The notes: generated by a model from the sequence alone, not told the origin. A stretch of DNA of 44,212 nt from JAICTV01 sp034666045 (GCA_034666045.1 JAXDMN010000399.1:1-44212); one strand, 5' to 3'; shown: positions 29,683 through 38,608, counted from the stretch's first letter. Program-made: numbers and translations.

Positions 29683-32070
29683 ATGGACCAGAGTCACCGC
29701 GACGAAAATAGCGCGCCGAATCAGGTCGACCCCAAGACCCCTAAGCCCGTCTCGGCCGAGAAGCCGATGGCGACGCCGGCCGTTTCGCAGCGCACCGCGG
29801 ACGCTCAGTATCCGCCCGGCGACACGATGCCGGACGTCTCCGCGCCGCGCACGTCCGCCGCTGGATTCCCGGCGGTCGCGCAGACGCTGAAGTTCGCGTT
29901 CAAGGAAGGGCCGCTTCGCAATCTGCGGATGTTGACGGTCGTGAATCAGAAAGGTGGCTTCGACTGCCCGAGCTGCGCCTGGCCCGATCCGGATGGCGAT
30001 CGGCATATCGCCGAGTTCTGCGAGAACGGCGCGAAGGCGGTCGCGTGGGAGGCGACCAACAAGCGCGTGACGCCGGATTTCTTCGCGCATCACAGCGTCG
30101 CCGATCTCGCGAGCCGCACGGAAAAATGGCTCGGCGACCAGGGCCGCATCACGCACCCGATGCTGCTCCGCCGCGGCAGCCAGCACTACGGGTTGATCGC
30201 CTGGCCGGACGCGTTCAAGCTGATCGCCGACGAGCTGAACGCGCTGGCGTCGCCGGACGAGGCGATGTTCTACACCTCCGGACGCGCCAGCAATGAGGCG
30301 GCATTCTGCTGGCAACTCTTCGTCCGCCAGTTCGGCACGAACAACCTGCCGGACTGCTCGAACATGTGCCACGAATCGAGCGGCCTGGGGCTGACGCGCT
30401 CGATCGGCATCGGCAAGGGAACGGTGACGCTGGAGGACTTCGATTTCGCCGACAGCATCTTCGTCATCGGCCAGAACCCGGGGACGAACCATCCGCGGAT
30501 GCTGACGGCGCTCGAGCGCGCGGTGAAGAACGGCGCGACGATTGTCAGCATCAACCCGCTGCGCGAAACGGGAATGGTCGAGTTCCTGAATCCGCAGAAC
30601 CCGCTCGCGCTGCTCGGCATGGCCGGCACGAAGATCGCCGCGCTGCACCTGCCGGTGCGCATCAACGGGGACGTCGCGGCGCTCAAGGGGATCATGAAGC
30701 AGATGGTCGAGATGAACGCGCTCGACCTGGTCTTCATCCGCAACAAGACGCACGGCTTCGACGCGTTCATCGCCGATCTGGACGCCACAAGTTGGACGGA
30801 AATCGAAGAGCAATCCGGCCTCCGGCGCGCGCTGCTTCAGCAGGCCGCGAGTATCGCCGCGAACTCCAAGCGCATGATCACCTGCTGGGCCATGGGCATC
30901 ACCCAGCACGCGAACGGGGTCGGCAACGTGCAGACGATCGTCAACTTCAATCTGTTGAGAGGCCAGATCGGAAGAAAAGGCGCCGGCGTCTGCCCGGTGC
31001 GCGGCCACAGCAACGTGCAGGGCGATCGCACCGTCGGCATCTGGGAGCAGCTCAGCGAGCGTTTCCACGATGCGCTGAAAAAGGAGTTCAACTTCGATCC
31101 GCCACGACGAAGCGGCTACGACACCGTCACGGGATTGCAGGCGATGCACGAGGGAAAGGTGAAAGTCTTCATCGGTCTCGGCGGCAATTTTCTGAGCGCC
31201 GCGCCCGATACCGAATACGGCGCCGAAGCATTTCGGCGCTCGCGCCTGAGCGTGCAGATCTCGACCAAGCTCAATCGCAACCACCTCATCACCGGCGAGC
31301 AGGCGTTGATCCTCCCCTGCCTCGGCCGCACCGAGCGCGATCTCCAGATCGCCGGCGAGCAGTTCGTCAGTTGCGAAAACTCGATGGGCGTCGTGCAGGC
31401 GAGCCACGGACGGTTGAAGCCCGCAAGTCCGCACCTCATGAGCGAGACCGCGATCGTCTGCCAACTCGCCGCCGCCACGCTCGGCGGGCGCACGAACGTC
31501 GACTGGCTCAGCCTCTGCTCGAACTACGACCGCATCCGCGATCACATCGAGCGGACGATCCCCGGCTTCGACAACTACAACCGCCGCGTGCGCAAACCTG
31601 GCGGCTTCTATCTGCCGAATCCGCCGCGCGACAAGCAGGAGTTCCCTACCGCGACCGCCAAGGCGAATTTTTTCGTCCATCCGATCCCGCGCATCGAGTT
31701 GCCGCCCGGTGCGCTTTTGCTGATGAGCATCCGCAGCCACGACCAGTTCAACACGACGATCTACGGCGAAGACGACCGCTACCGCGGCATCCACGGCGGT
31801 CGCCGCGTCGTCTTCATGAATCCCGCCGATATCGCCTCGCTTGGCTTCAAGGAAGGTCAATGGGTCGATCTGATCAGCTATTTCGAGGGCGAGCAGCGAC
31901 GCGTGCATGGGTTCAAGATCGTGAGTTACGACATCCCGAGCCGGTGCGCCGCGGCGTATTACCCGGAGACGAACCCGCTGGTGCACCTCCGCAACGTCGC
32001 CGACGGTTCAAACCAGCCGGCGAGCAAATCGATCGTGATCACGGTGTCGCCGTCAAAGGATTCTGTTTGA
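29683..32070 (+). CDS. FdhF/YdeP-type molybdopterin oxidoreductase (formate dehydrogenase-like alpha subunit)
   Basis: This encodes a 795-residue protein. After a low-complexity N-terminus, GGFDCPSCAWPDP (91-103) supplies cysteines C95 and C98, with C113 nearby, for an iron-sulfur site. The order and spacing are those of the YdeP-type branch of formate dehydrogenase-like enzymes. NLPDCSNMCHESSG aligns Cys229 with the selenocysteine of E. coli FdhF. GQNPGTNHPRML, WAMGITQHANG and RGHSNVQGDRT are further bis-MGD-binding signatures. The C-terminal molybdopterin-dinucleotide domain is complete (SHDQFNTTIYG). It probably oxidises formate or a related C1 or other substrate with an unknown electron acceptor. 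No small subunit is adjacent. The ATG at 29683 lacks a close ribosome binding site. TAAAAT at 29666-29671 may be a -10 box for a short leader. Confidence 0.88.
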   Translation: MDQSHRDENSAPNQVDPKTPKPVSAEKPMATPAVSQRTADAQYPPGDTMPDVSAPRTSAAGFPAVAQTLKFAFKEGPLRNLRMLTVVNQKGGFDCPSCAWPDPDGDRHIAEFCENGAKAVAWEATNKRVTPDFFAHHSVADLASRTEKWLGDQGRITHPMLLRRGSQHYGLIAWPDAFKLIADELNALASPDEAMFYTSGRASNEAAFCWQLFVRQFGTNNLPDCSNMCHESSGLGLTRSIGIGKGTVTLEDFDFADSIFVIGQNPGTNHPRMLTALERAVKNGATIVSINPLRETGMVEFLNPQNPLALLGMAGTKIAALHLPVRINGDVAALKGIMKQMVEMNALDLVFIRNKTHGFDAFIADLDATSWTEIEEQSGLRRALLQQAASIAANSKRMITCWAMGITQHANGVGNVQTIVNFNLLRGQIGRKGAGVCPVRGHSNVQGDRTVGIWEQLSERFHDALKKEFNFDPPRRSGYDTVTGLQAMHEGKVKVFIGLGGNFLSAAPDTEYGAEAFRRSRLSVQISTKLNRNHLITGEQALILPCLGRTERDLQIAGEQFVSCENSMGVVQASHGRLKPASPHLMSETAIVCQLAAATLGGRTNVDWLSLCSNYDRIRDHIERTIPGFDNYNRRVRKPGGFYLPNPPRDKQEFPTATAKANFFVHPIPRIELPPGALLLMSIRSHDQFNTTIYGEDDRYRGIHGGRRVVFMNPADIASLGFKEGQWVDLISYFEGEQRRVHGFKIVSYDIPSRCAAAYYPETNPLVHLRNVADGSNQPASKSIVITVSPSKDSV

Positions 32071-32142
32071 TTCCGGAGGTTTGCGCGTTACGGTGGCTTC
32101 CCGCGCAATCCATTTCACACATCTCATCTCACGGAGGTCGTC

Positions 32143-33342
32143 ATGGCAGCGGACAATCGTGGCGTCGCGTACATCAAGCCGGGCGTTGTCGAAATTCAGT
32201 CGATCCCCTTCCCCAAGCTCGTCGATCCGACGAACAAGAAGAAGGCCGAACACGGCGTGATCCTGAAAATCATCTCGACGAACATCTGCGGCTCCGATCA
32301 GCACATGGTGCGCGGGCGAACGACCGCGCCGCCGAACCTCGTGCTCGGCCATGAGATCACCGGCGAGATCATCGAGGCCGGGCGCGACGTGCTCTTTCTC
32401 AAGAAGGGCGACATCGTCTCCGTGCCGTTCAACATCGCGTGCGGGCGCTGCCGCAACTGCAAGGAAGGCAAGACCGGCGTCTGCCTGAACGTGAATCCCG
32501 CGCGGCCGGGCGCGGCGTACGGCTACGTCGACATGGGCGGCTGGGTCGGCGGACAGGCTGAGTACGTCATGGTCCCGTACGCGGACTTCAACCTCCTGAA
32601 GTTCCCCGACAAGGGCGAGGCGATGGCCAAGATCAAAGATCTCACGCTGCTCAGCGACATCTTCCCGACCGGATACCACGGCGCGGTCACCGCGGGCGTC
32701 AAGCCCGGCTCGACCGTCTACGTCGCCGGCGCCGGACCGGTCGGCCTGGCGTGCGCGGCGAGCTGTCACCTGCTCGGCGCGTCAGTCGTCATCGTCGGCG
32801 ACATGATCAAGGACCGCCTCAAGCAAGCGAAGAGCTTCGGCTGCGAGATCATCGACCTGACCAAGACCGCCACGCTCGCCCAGCAGATCGATCAGATCAT
32901 CGGCGAGCCGGAAGTCGACTGCGCGGTCGACTGCGTCGGCTTCGAAGCGCACGGGCAAGGCAAGGACGCGAACGTCGAGCGGCCGGCGACGGTGCTCAAC
33001 TCGATCATGGAAGTCACCCGCGCAGGCGGCGCGCTTGGCATCCCGGGCTTGTACGTGACCGGCGACCCGGGTGGCGTCGACGCGGCGGCGAAGATCGGCA
33101 TGCTCGGCATCCGCATCGGCCTCGGTTGGGCCAAGAGCCACCATTTCACGACCGGCCAATGTCCGGTGATGAAGTACAACCGCGCGCTGATGATGTGCAT
33201 CCTTCACGACAAGATCAAAATCGCGAAGGCGGTCAACGTGCAGACGATTTCGCTGGACGAAGCGCCGAAGGGTTACCGCGACTTCGACAAAGGCGCCGCG
33301 AAGAAGTTCGTCATTGATCCGCACGATATGATCGCCGCTTGA
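32143..33342 (+). CDS. fdhA: Zinc-dependent formaldehyde dehydrogenase, glutathione-independent type
   Basis: This encodes a 399-residue member of the zinc-containing medium-chain dehydrogenases. Catalytic zinc ligands are in TNICGSDQHM (C49) and LGHEITGE (H70, E71). The structural zinc loop has C100, C103, C106 and C114. The Rossmann fold begins VYVAGAGPVGLACAASCHLLG. The insert DNPxxPGxAYGY-like segment (NVNPARPGAAYGYVDMGGW) and length match the glutathione-independent formaldehyde dehydrogenase of Pseudomonas putida type, which uses tightly bound NAD and oxidises or dismutates formaldehyde to formate. The ATG at 32143 has GGAGG seven bases upstream. It follows the FDH-like gene by 72 bp, so the product of one could be the substrate of the other. 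Its 3' end overlaps the converging mobA gene by 32 bp. Confidence 0.93.
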   Translation: MAADNRGVAYIKPGVVEIQSIPFPKLVDPTNKKKAEHGVILKIISTNICGSDQHMVRGRTTAPPNLVLGHEITGEIIEAGRDVLFLKKGDIVSVPFNIACGRCRNCKEGKTGVCLNVNPARPGAAYGYVDMGGWVGGQAEYVMVPYADFNLLKFPDKGEAMAKIKDLTLLSDIFPTGYHGAVTAGVKPGSTVYVAGAGPVGLACAASCHLLGASVVIVGDMIKDRLKQAKSFGCEIIDLTKTATLAQQIDQIIGEPEVDCAVDCVGFEAHGQGKDANVERPATVLNSIMEVTRAGGALGIPGLYVTGDPGGVDAAAKIGMLGIRIGLGWAKSHHFTTGQCPVMKYNRALMMCILHDKIKIAKAVNVQTISLDEAPKGYRDFDKGAAKKFVIDPHDMIAA

Positions 33343-33919
33343 GGAACGCGGCGAGATCTTCGGGACGGTTGAGGTTTGTCCAAACCTCTTGCTCGTCCCA
33401 ATCGCGTGGCGCGGGCAACGTGGCGAAGCCCGTTTGATCGGCAAGCGCGCGTACGGACAACCGATTCGTGTCGAGCTGCGCGCGGATGGCGCCTGCGGCA
33501 GCAGTCCAGTACGCGCCGGGGAACGGCTCGATCTCCGCGCCACGCCTGAGCATGAGGCCCATCGCATCCGGGGCATCGGCCAGCCGCGCGATGAGCCATT
33601 GAAGATCCGCGGCCCGCACGTTCGGCATGTCGACGGTGGTCACCGCGACGATCAATGTCGTCGCATTCTCCAGCGCGGTCAGCACGCCCCGCAACGGCCC
33701 CTGCCCCCCGACCGGATCGACGACCTCGCGATCGAATCGCTCCCACCCCGGTGGATGCTCGCGCCCCGGCGCGGTGACGAGCATCGTCGACCCGCGCCAA
33801 TCCATCGTCCGCAACAGGTACGCGAGGATCGGCTCATCCCCGATGCGCAGTTCGCCCTTCGGCGTCCCCATGCGAGCGCCTTCCCCCCCGGCGAGGATGG
33901 CGAGCGTTACCTCGGTCAT
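33311..33919 (-). CDS. mobA: MobA, molybdenum cofactor guanylyltransferase
   Basis: This encodes a 202-residue nucleotidyltransferase. The N-terminal LAGGEGARMGTPKGEL (9-24) is the GTP-binding glycine-rich motif with the conserved Arg and Lys. VTTVDMPNV holds the metal-binding Asp, and NRPEDLAAF near the end is typical of MobA. It attaches GMP to molybdopterin to make MGD, which FDH-like enzymes need. The gene converges on the formaldehyde dehydrogenase gene and overlaps its end by 32 bp. It is in the same genomic module as fdhD and the FDH-like gene though on the other strand. It ends upstream of the SpoIID-type gene with a 28-bp gap and is transcribed in the same direction as it, so they may share a transcript. 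Confidence 0.93.
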   Translation of the reverse strand: MTEVTLAILAGGEGARMGTPKGELRIGDEPILAYLLRTMDWRGSTMLVTAPGREHPPGWERFDREVVDPVGGQGPLRGVLTALENATTLIVAVTTVDMPNVRAADLQWLIARLADAPDAMGLMLRRGAEIEPFPGAYWTAAAGAIRAQLDTNRLSVRALADQTGFATLPAPRDWDEQEVWTNLNRPEDLAAFLKRRSYRADQ

Positions 33920-33947
33920 GTTCGCGAATAGAAATCGTACGCGGCAG

Positions 33948-35219
33948 TCAGTACGCCCGCACCAGCTTCGCGCGGGGGAACGCGCTGAGGATGATGTCCT
34001 CGTGCCGCATGCCCGCGTACGCTCGCGCTTCGCTGCAGTACTGGCACATTCCGACGCCGTGGCCGTTGCCGTGGCCTTCGACGAACTTGATCACGTCCGA
34101 CCCGGGCTCGTTGATGATCTTGAAAAAGCTGCTATGCAGCCGTTGCGGGCTCTCCTTGGTCGCGTAGCCGTTGATCGCGTTGCGGATCTCTTCGCCGCTG
34201 AAGCTGTAGCGCACGTCGTTCACGTCGGTGGCGAGGAAACGGATCGGGCGGTTGAAGCGGTTGAGCGACTGGATGTCGAGCTTCGCCACCAGGCCGATGT
34301 TCGCTTCGCGCCCTTCGCGCTTCGAGCTGTAGGCGCGCAGACGCCGCGTGAGTTCCGCCTTGCTCAGCTCGACCGGCCCCCAGTTGTAGCGCGGCGCCTG
34401 GCTGCACAGGCCCTGCAGGTTCTGGTCGCTGAGCGGCACGATATACGATTCGCCGAATGCGTCCGCCGCCGATTGCGTCACGCCGCCGCAGCAGGCGCCG
34501 AAATAGGTCTTGAAAATCCGCTCGCGCCCGGGCTGCCCGTAGGCGAGGACGATGCCGGAGGTTTCCTCCGCCGCCGCGCGGCTGCGCGACGTTTCGTCCG
34601 CATAGCCGCCGTAGACCTGGCTGCGCTCGTCGGGAAACAAGTCCCAGTGCCGGTCGCGGCCGCGCATGCGCGACTCGTACAACGCATACGTCCGCGCGAC
34701 GATCGCCTGGGCGGAATACGTTTCCTCGTCCCATCCGCGGAGCAGCTCGCGCGCGAGCACGCCCTTCAGGTAGCTGTCGATGTCGACATCGTTGACGATG
34801 TCGAACGTCGTCGCGCTCGCGCCGCCGGCCGGGACGAAGCGAAATTTCCCGCGATAGCGCCGTCCGTTCACGCTGACGCTCGCGTCCTCGCTCGGCCAGA
34901 TCGTCAGCACGCCCTTGCCCGGCACCGCGACGCCGCTGATCTCCCAGCCGCTCGGCTTGAGCACCACCTGCGCGTCGGTGTCGAACGCCATGTTCAGTCG
35001 CAGCGCGGTCATCTCCGACTCGGCCTTGACGATGGGAATCGCGGCGACGCGAAGGATCGCCTTCTCCTGGGCCGCGTGAAGTCGCACGCGAACGATCGGC
35101 GTGTTGGGCGGCGGCTCGGCGGATTGATGGCGGCGAATGCACGACAGCGGTACGAACGCGATCAGGAAGATCGCGACCGCAGCGAGCGTTGCCCAGCGCC
35201 CGAGGCGTCGTATTCCCAT
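33948..35219 (-). CDS. SpoIID/LytB-domain cell wall protein
   Basis: This encodes a 423-residue exported protein. The N-terminal helix (about 10-30) ends VPLSC, which may be a signal anchor or an atypical lipobox. About 130-420 is a SpoIID/LytB domain: VDIDSYLKGVLARELL, SAQAIVARTYALYES, DLFPDERSQVYGGYADE, YFGACCGGVTQSAADAFGES and, at the end, GHGNGHGVGMCQYCSEARA. SpoIID-type proteins are lytic transglycosylases acting on peptidoglycan glycan strands denuded of stem peptides. In non-sporulating bacteria this fits cell-wall remodelling. The ATG at 35219 has GGGAAG five bases upstream. Additional cysteines around the active region (CCGG, MCQYC) are notable. Confidence 0.85.
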   Translation of the reverse strand: MGIRRLGRWATLAAVAIFLIAFVPLSCIRRHQSAEPPPNTPIVRVRLHAAQEKAILRVAAIPIVKAESEMTALRLNMAFDTDAQVVLKPSGWEISGVAVPGKGVLTIWPSEDASVSVNGRRYRGKFRFVPAGGASATTFDIVNDVDIDSYLKGVLARELLRGWDEETYSAQAIVARTYALYESRMRGRDRHWDLFPDERSQVYGGYADETSRSRAAAEETSGIVLAYGQPGRERIFKTYFGACCGGVTQSAADAFGESYIVPLSDQNLQGLCSQAPRYNWGPVELSKAELTRRLRAYSSKREGREANIGLVAKLDIQSLNRFNRPIRFLATDVNDVRYSFSGEEIRNAINGYATKESPQRLHSSFFKIINEPGSDVIKFVEGHGNGHGVGMCQYCSEARAYAGMRHEDIILSAFPRAKLVRAY

Positions 35220-35238
35220 GTCGGCTTCCCTGCCGCTT

Positions 35239-35303
35239 GTAAGGGCGAGACTTGTCTTGCCCTCGTTCGCATCCGTGCGAGGGCGACACAAGCGTCGCCC
35301 CTG
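35239..35303. repeat. Palindromic repeat (AGGGCGA/TCGCCCT family)
   Basis: GTAAGGGCGAGACTTGTC (about 35239-35256) and GACACAAGCGTCGCCCCTGC (35285-35304) are inverse-related arms. Inside, GCCCTCG and CGAGGGC form the inner stem. The element fills the gap between the TPR/alpha-CTD gene and the SpoIID-type gene and could form a hairpin between them in the shared transcript. Confidence 0.7.
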
Positions 35304-35306
35304 CAT

Positions 35307-36215
35307 TCATTCATCCAGCTTCCGCAATCCCATGCCGAAGCTCGCCAGTTGCTGCTTGATTTCGTTCAAGCTGGTCTGGCCGAAATTCTTGCAGCCGAGC
35401 AGCTCCGCCTCCGTGCGGGCGGCGAGGTCGGCAAGCGTGTTGATGTTCAAACGCTGCAGCGCCTTGCGGCTGCGGACGGACAACTCGAGATCGCCCACCG
35501 TCTTCTGAAGGATCTCCGGCGAAACATTGTCGACGGCGACGGCGGCGGGACGCGACGAGAACGACGGCTTCTCGCCATCGACCGCCTGCCCGAGCCGCAG
35601 ACCCTTCTGCGCCAGCAGCGCCTTGATCTCGTTCAGGCTCGTCTCGCCGAAGTTCTTGTAGCTGAGCAGCTCCTGCTCGGTGGTTTTCAGAAGATCGCCG
35701 AGCGAGCGGATGTTCATCTTCTTCAAGCAGTTTCGGCTCCTCACGGAGAGCTCGAAATCGGTGATCGGGATTTCCAGCACGCGGTTCTGCGAGCCGCTGC
35801 GACGATCGTCCTCGTCGTAGTACATCGAGCGCGCGCTCTCGACGTCCTTCATGTACATCCGGGCGCGCTCGTGGTTCGGATTCGTCTTGAGCACCGCGTC
35901 GAGGCAGCGATGCGCTTCGTCGTAGTGGTTGTTGTCCTCGTACAGCACCGCGAGGTTCAGCAGTGCGTTGAGATGCACGGGCGGCGAGGTGCAGATGCGC
36001 TCGTACAGCTCGATCGCCTTCGCGTCGTCGGCGCGGCGGTCGTAGAGAACGGCGAGATTGAAACACGCGATCTCGTGGTCCGGATTCTCGTTCAGCGATC
36101 GCTCGTAAAACTCGATCGCCCGTTCGTGATTCCCTTCCTTCTCGGCATCCAAGCCACGCTTGAAGTATTCGTCGGCGGCCCGCTCATTGATCGACGCAAC
36201 GCTCATCTCGCTCAT
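35307..36215 (-). CDS. TPR protein with two RNA polymerase alpha-CTD-like modules
   Basis: This encodes a 302-residue protein. Residues 10-125 are three or four tetratricopeptide repeats (GNHERAIEFYERSLNENPDH, ADDAKAIELYERI, YDEAHRCLDAVLKTNPNH). Two helix-hairpin-helix modules then follow, at 150-206 and 237-295. Each reads ELSVRSRxxLxxxNIxxLxDLxxxTExELLxxKNFGxTSLNEIKxxL, which is the alpha C-terminal domain signature of RpoA. There is no alpha N-terminal domain. The alpha-CTD contacts UP-element DNA and activators, so this protein could recruit or mimic RNA polymerase components (inference). The start ATG 36215 has GGAAG ten bases upstream, and a second ATG lies at 36206. It precedes the SpoIID-type gene in the same direction. 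Confidence 0.85.
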   Translation of the reverse strand: MSEMSVASINERAADEYFKRGLDAEKEGNHERAIEFYERSLNENPDHEIACFNLAVLYDRRADDAKAIELYERICTSPPVHLNALLNLAVLYEDNNHYDEAHRCLDAVLKTNPNHERARMYMKDVESARSMYYDEDDRRSGSQNRVLEIPITDFELSVRSRNCLKKMNIRSLGDLLKTTEQELLSYKNFGETSLNEIKALLAQKGLRLGQAVDGEKPSFSSRPAAVAVDNVSPEILQKTVGDLELSVRSRKALQRLNINTLADLAARTEAELLGCKNFGQTSLNEIKQQLASFGMGLRKLDE

Positions 36216-36383
36216 GTGTTCGTCACTTCCAGACAAAGAAAAAGGACAGGCAACCCGCTGGCCGGCGCGATGCGCGGGGCGCACCGCGGGCCGGGTTTTG
36301 GAAAGGGCTATTAGTAGGTTGACGAGGCAAAACTGTCAACGTGACGCGGTGTGAGGGGGCTTGCAGAAGGGTCGCGGTCGCGC

Positions 36384-36495
36384 AATGGGTTCGTTTCGCA
36401 GGCCACGAGTGTGGGGCGATGGCACATTTCCGCTTTTTCAGGCGGCAAATGCGGTTTTTGAGTGACTGTGAATGGGTTCGATTGGGTTCGTTTCG
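36384..36495. repeat. Dispersed repeat with AATGGGTTCG words
   Basis: AATGGGTTCGTTTCG at 36384-36398 recurs as AATGGGTTCG plus ATTGGGTTCGTTTCG at 36471-36495. Between them lies ATTTCCGCTTTTTCAGGCGG, and CGGCAAATGCGG. The element occupies the 36216-36740 gap together with a promoter candidate near 36645-36671. No gene was found in this gap. Confidence 0.6.
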
Positions 36496-36644
36496 TCAGC
36501 AGGGCGTTGGGATGCCCGGAGGGCGTCGCGGGCAGGTCATTCAGATGTCAAAGAGCGAACAGCACCGCGCACGATAGCAACCGCCGCGACGGATTGCGGC
36601 GAAAAAATCGCCGGAACGGAGGGAACGCGCCGCGCGGAGACATC

Positions 36645-36671
36645 TTCATAAGTAACGGCAAGTACTATACT
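36645..36671 (+). promoter_or_regulatory. Weak promoter candidate for the ArnT-like gene
   Basis: TATACT at 36666-36671 is a strong -10 box. TTCATA at 36645-36650 is a poor -35 box 15 bp away. The following leader of about 60 nt runs to ATG 36741. Confidence 0.3.
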
Positions 36672-36740
36672 TAGTCGAGCCTCGCGAGGGTTCTGCCGGG
36701 GATTCGGATTTGGATTGCCCGGTTCATACACTGTCCCGCA

Positions 36741-38564
36741 ATGCAGGACGCGCTTTCAGATGCAGCGATGACCCCGGTGCCCCGGCGCCGCGCGGTTCTG
36801 CTGGTGCTCGGCACTGTCGTCGCGTGCTTCGTGCTGATCGCGCCGACGCTGACGTGGCTGGAATTCTCCAGCGGGACGGAAAATCTCAACGTCGCCACCG
36901 CGCTGGAGACGCGGCGGGAGCAGCACTGGATGGTGCCGACTCTCGAGGGCGAGCCGCGCGTCGCCAAGCCGCCGCTGACGGCGTGGATGACCGCGGCGAG
37001 CATCCGCGAGAAGACCATGGACGCGATGTCGAGCGCCGATCCCGCTCGCCGCGCCGCGGCGGAACCACAACTCGCGTGGCAAGTTCGTTTTCCCTTCCTG
37101 CTGTCGGCGTGCCTGATGTTGCTCGCCACGGCGGAGCTGGGACGCGTCCTTAGCGGCGGCGACTGGCGCGTCGCCGCGATCGCGGCGGCGGCGTGCGGGA
37201 GCAACCTTTTTTTCCTGCGACACATGCGCCTCGCGACGACGGATGTGCAACTGGCGCTGTGGGTCGCGGTGACGAACGTTTTCTTGGCGCACGCGGTGAT
37301 GGGAAAGCGACCGTGGCGCGGCGCGATCGGCGTGGGAGTCGCGCTGGGGTTGGCATTCTTGAGCAAGGGACCGGTCGCGCTGGTGCAGACGGTCGCGCCG
37401 CTCGTTGTGTTTTTGCTGGCAGATTATCTGCTTTCGCGACGACGCGGGATCCACGACGACGCTGCGGACGACAACTTTTCCCTCGTAGCCACGGACGCAA
37501 GTCCGTGGGGTGCCCGCGCCCGCACCCGCATCGCGCAAGTTCTCCTCGGCGCCGCGCTCTTCCTCCTCATCGCGCTCCCCTGGTACGCAATCGTCGCATC
37601 GAAATACCCGGACGTCTGGCAGCGCTGGCAGTTGGAAGTCACGCGCGAAGGCGCAACCGATCTCCCCGCGAACCGCTGGTACAACTACCTGTCGTTCTTC
37701 CTCTTCATCGCGCCGTGGACGGCATTCTTTATCGCGGGAATCGTGATCGTCGTCCGCGATCTCATGCAATCGCCGCGCGACGCGCGGTCGCGCGGCATGT
37801 GGCTCGCGCTGCTGATGACGATCGTCCCCATCGTGATCATGTCCTTCTTCCGCGACCGCAAGGAACGCTATCTGCTGCCGATGATCGCCCCGGCGTCGGT
37901 GATCGTGGCGCGGGCAGTCGTCGAACATTTTCAAACGCGGCATCTCAAATCATTGGCCGATCGCGCGGTCGTCACGATTCACTGGCTGACGCTGCTGATC
38001 ATCGCAATCGGCCTGCCGATCGCAGGGGGGACTATGCTGAAGACGCTCGACGGTGCGCGGTGGTATTCCCCGACACTCGCTGCGCTCGGCGGCGCGATCT
38101 GCGTGGCGATCGTCATCGCCGGGATGATCGCGCATCGCCGCTGCGGCGGCGCGATCGTGGCGGCGACGCTGCTTTGTATGCTCGCGGTGCAGATGCTGTT
38201 CATGCATGGCTACCGCAACAGCCGCGAGGGACGCAGTGAGATGAAGCCGCTGGCAGCGCTGATCTGGCAGCAGGCGCCGGACGCGCAGGTTTTCACGACC
38301 GGAGCGAAGCGGATGCGGGCGCCGACGGATCTGTCGATTTACCTGAACCGATCGGTGCTGTGGGTGGATGACGTTTCGCAGATTCCCGCGAGCTCGCGAC
38401 CTGCGGTTCTGGTCGTGCGCGAGCGAAAAAAACAACCGCCACCGGTTGCACCCGAAGGCGCGACGGTCATCGGAAAAACGGCGCGCGATGAGGGATGGTG
38501 GCACGCGTTTTTGTTGCGGTCGGACGTGGCGACGACGCGCCCCGCAAGCGGGGCGGCTAAATAG
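36741..38564 (+). CDS. ArnT-like (GT39 family) membrane glycosyltransferase
   Basis: This encodes a 607-residue protein with about twelve membrane helices. The first extracytoplasmic loop has TENLNVATALETRREQHWMVPTL followed by PRVAKPPLTAWMT, matching the E/D-rich loop and KPPL motif of ArnT and related polyprenyl-phosphate glycosyltransferases. FLSKGPVAL and RDRKERYLLPMIAP are further GT39 landmarks. The C-terminal 120 residues form a soluble domain. The sugar and acceptor are unknown, but a lipid or surface glycan is likely. A hairpin CCACGGAC/GTCCGTGG (37489-37508) is read in frame around residues 250-256 in a polar loop. Another hairpin at 38538-38555 supplies the last codons, so both are repeat-derived. 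The ATG at 36741 was chosen. A second in-frame Met lies ten codons later. Confidence 0.85.
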   Translation: MQDALSDAAMTPVPRRRAVLLVLGTVVACFVLIAPTLTWLEFSSGTENLNVATALETRREQHWMVPTLEGEPRVAKPPLTAWMTAASIREKTMDAMSSADPARRAAAEPQLAWQVRFPFLLSACLMLLATAELGRVLSGGDWRVAAIAAAACGSNLFFLRHMRLATTDVQLALWVAVTNVFLAHAVMGKRPWRGAIGVGVALGLAFLSKGPVALVQTVAPLVVFLLADYLLSRRRGIHDDAADDNFSLVATDASPWGARARTRIAQVLLGAALFLLIALPWYAIVASKYPDVWQRWQLEVTREGATDLPANRWYNYLSFFLFIAPWTAFFIAGIVIVVRDLMQSPRDARSRGMWLALLMTIVPIVIMSFFRDRKERYLLPMIAPASVIVARAVVEHFQTRHLKSLADRAVVTIHWLTLLIIAIGLPIAGGTMLKTLDGARWYSPTLAALGGAICVAIVIAGMIAHRRCGGAIVAATLLCMLAVQMLFMHGYRNSREGRSEMKPLAALIWQQAPDAQVFTTGAKRMRAPTDLSIYLNRSVLWVDDVSQIPASSRPAVLVVRERKKQPPPVAPEGATVIGKTARDEGWWHAFLLRSDVATTRPASGAAK

Positions 38565-38570
38565 TGGGCG
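38538..38570. repeat. Hairpin repeat forming the 3' end of the ArnT-like gene
   Basis: CGCCCCGC (38538-38545) and GCGGGGCG (38548-38555) flank AA. GCTAAATAG follows and contains the stop codon at 38562-38564. The same layout (hairpin, AA loop, GCTAAA, GGG) occurs at 15248-15273, outside any gene. Confidence 0.7.
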
Positions 38571-38608
38571 GTGTCCGCGGGTTGTCGTCGTCGTCGTCCG
38601 CGCGTCGA

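Noticed and set aside
29665..31986. A 773-residue minus-strand open frame opposite the FDH-like gene
   Set aside because: It shows composition typical of an antisense shadow and no motif, while the plus strand encodes a complete molybdopterin enzyme.
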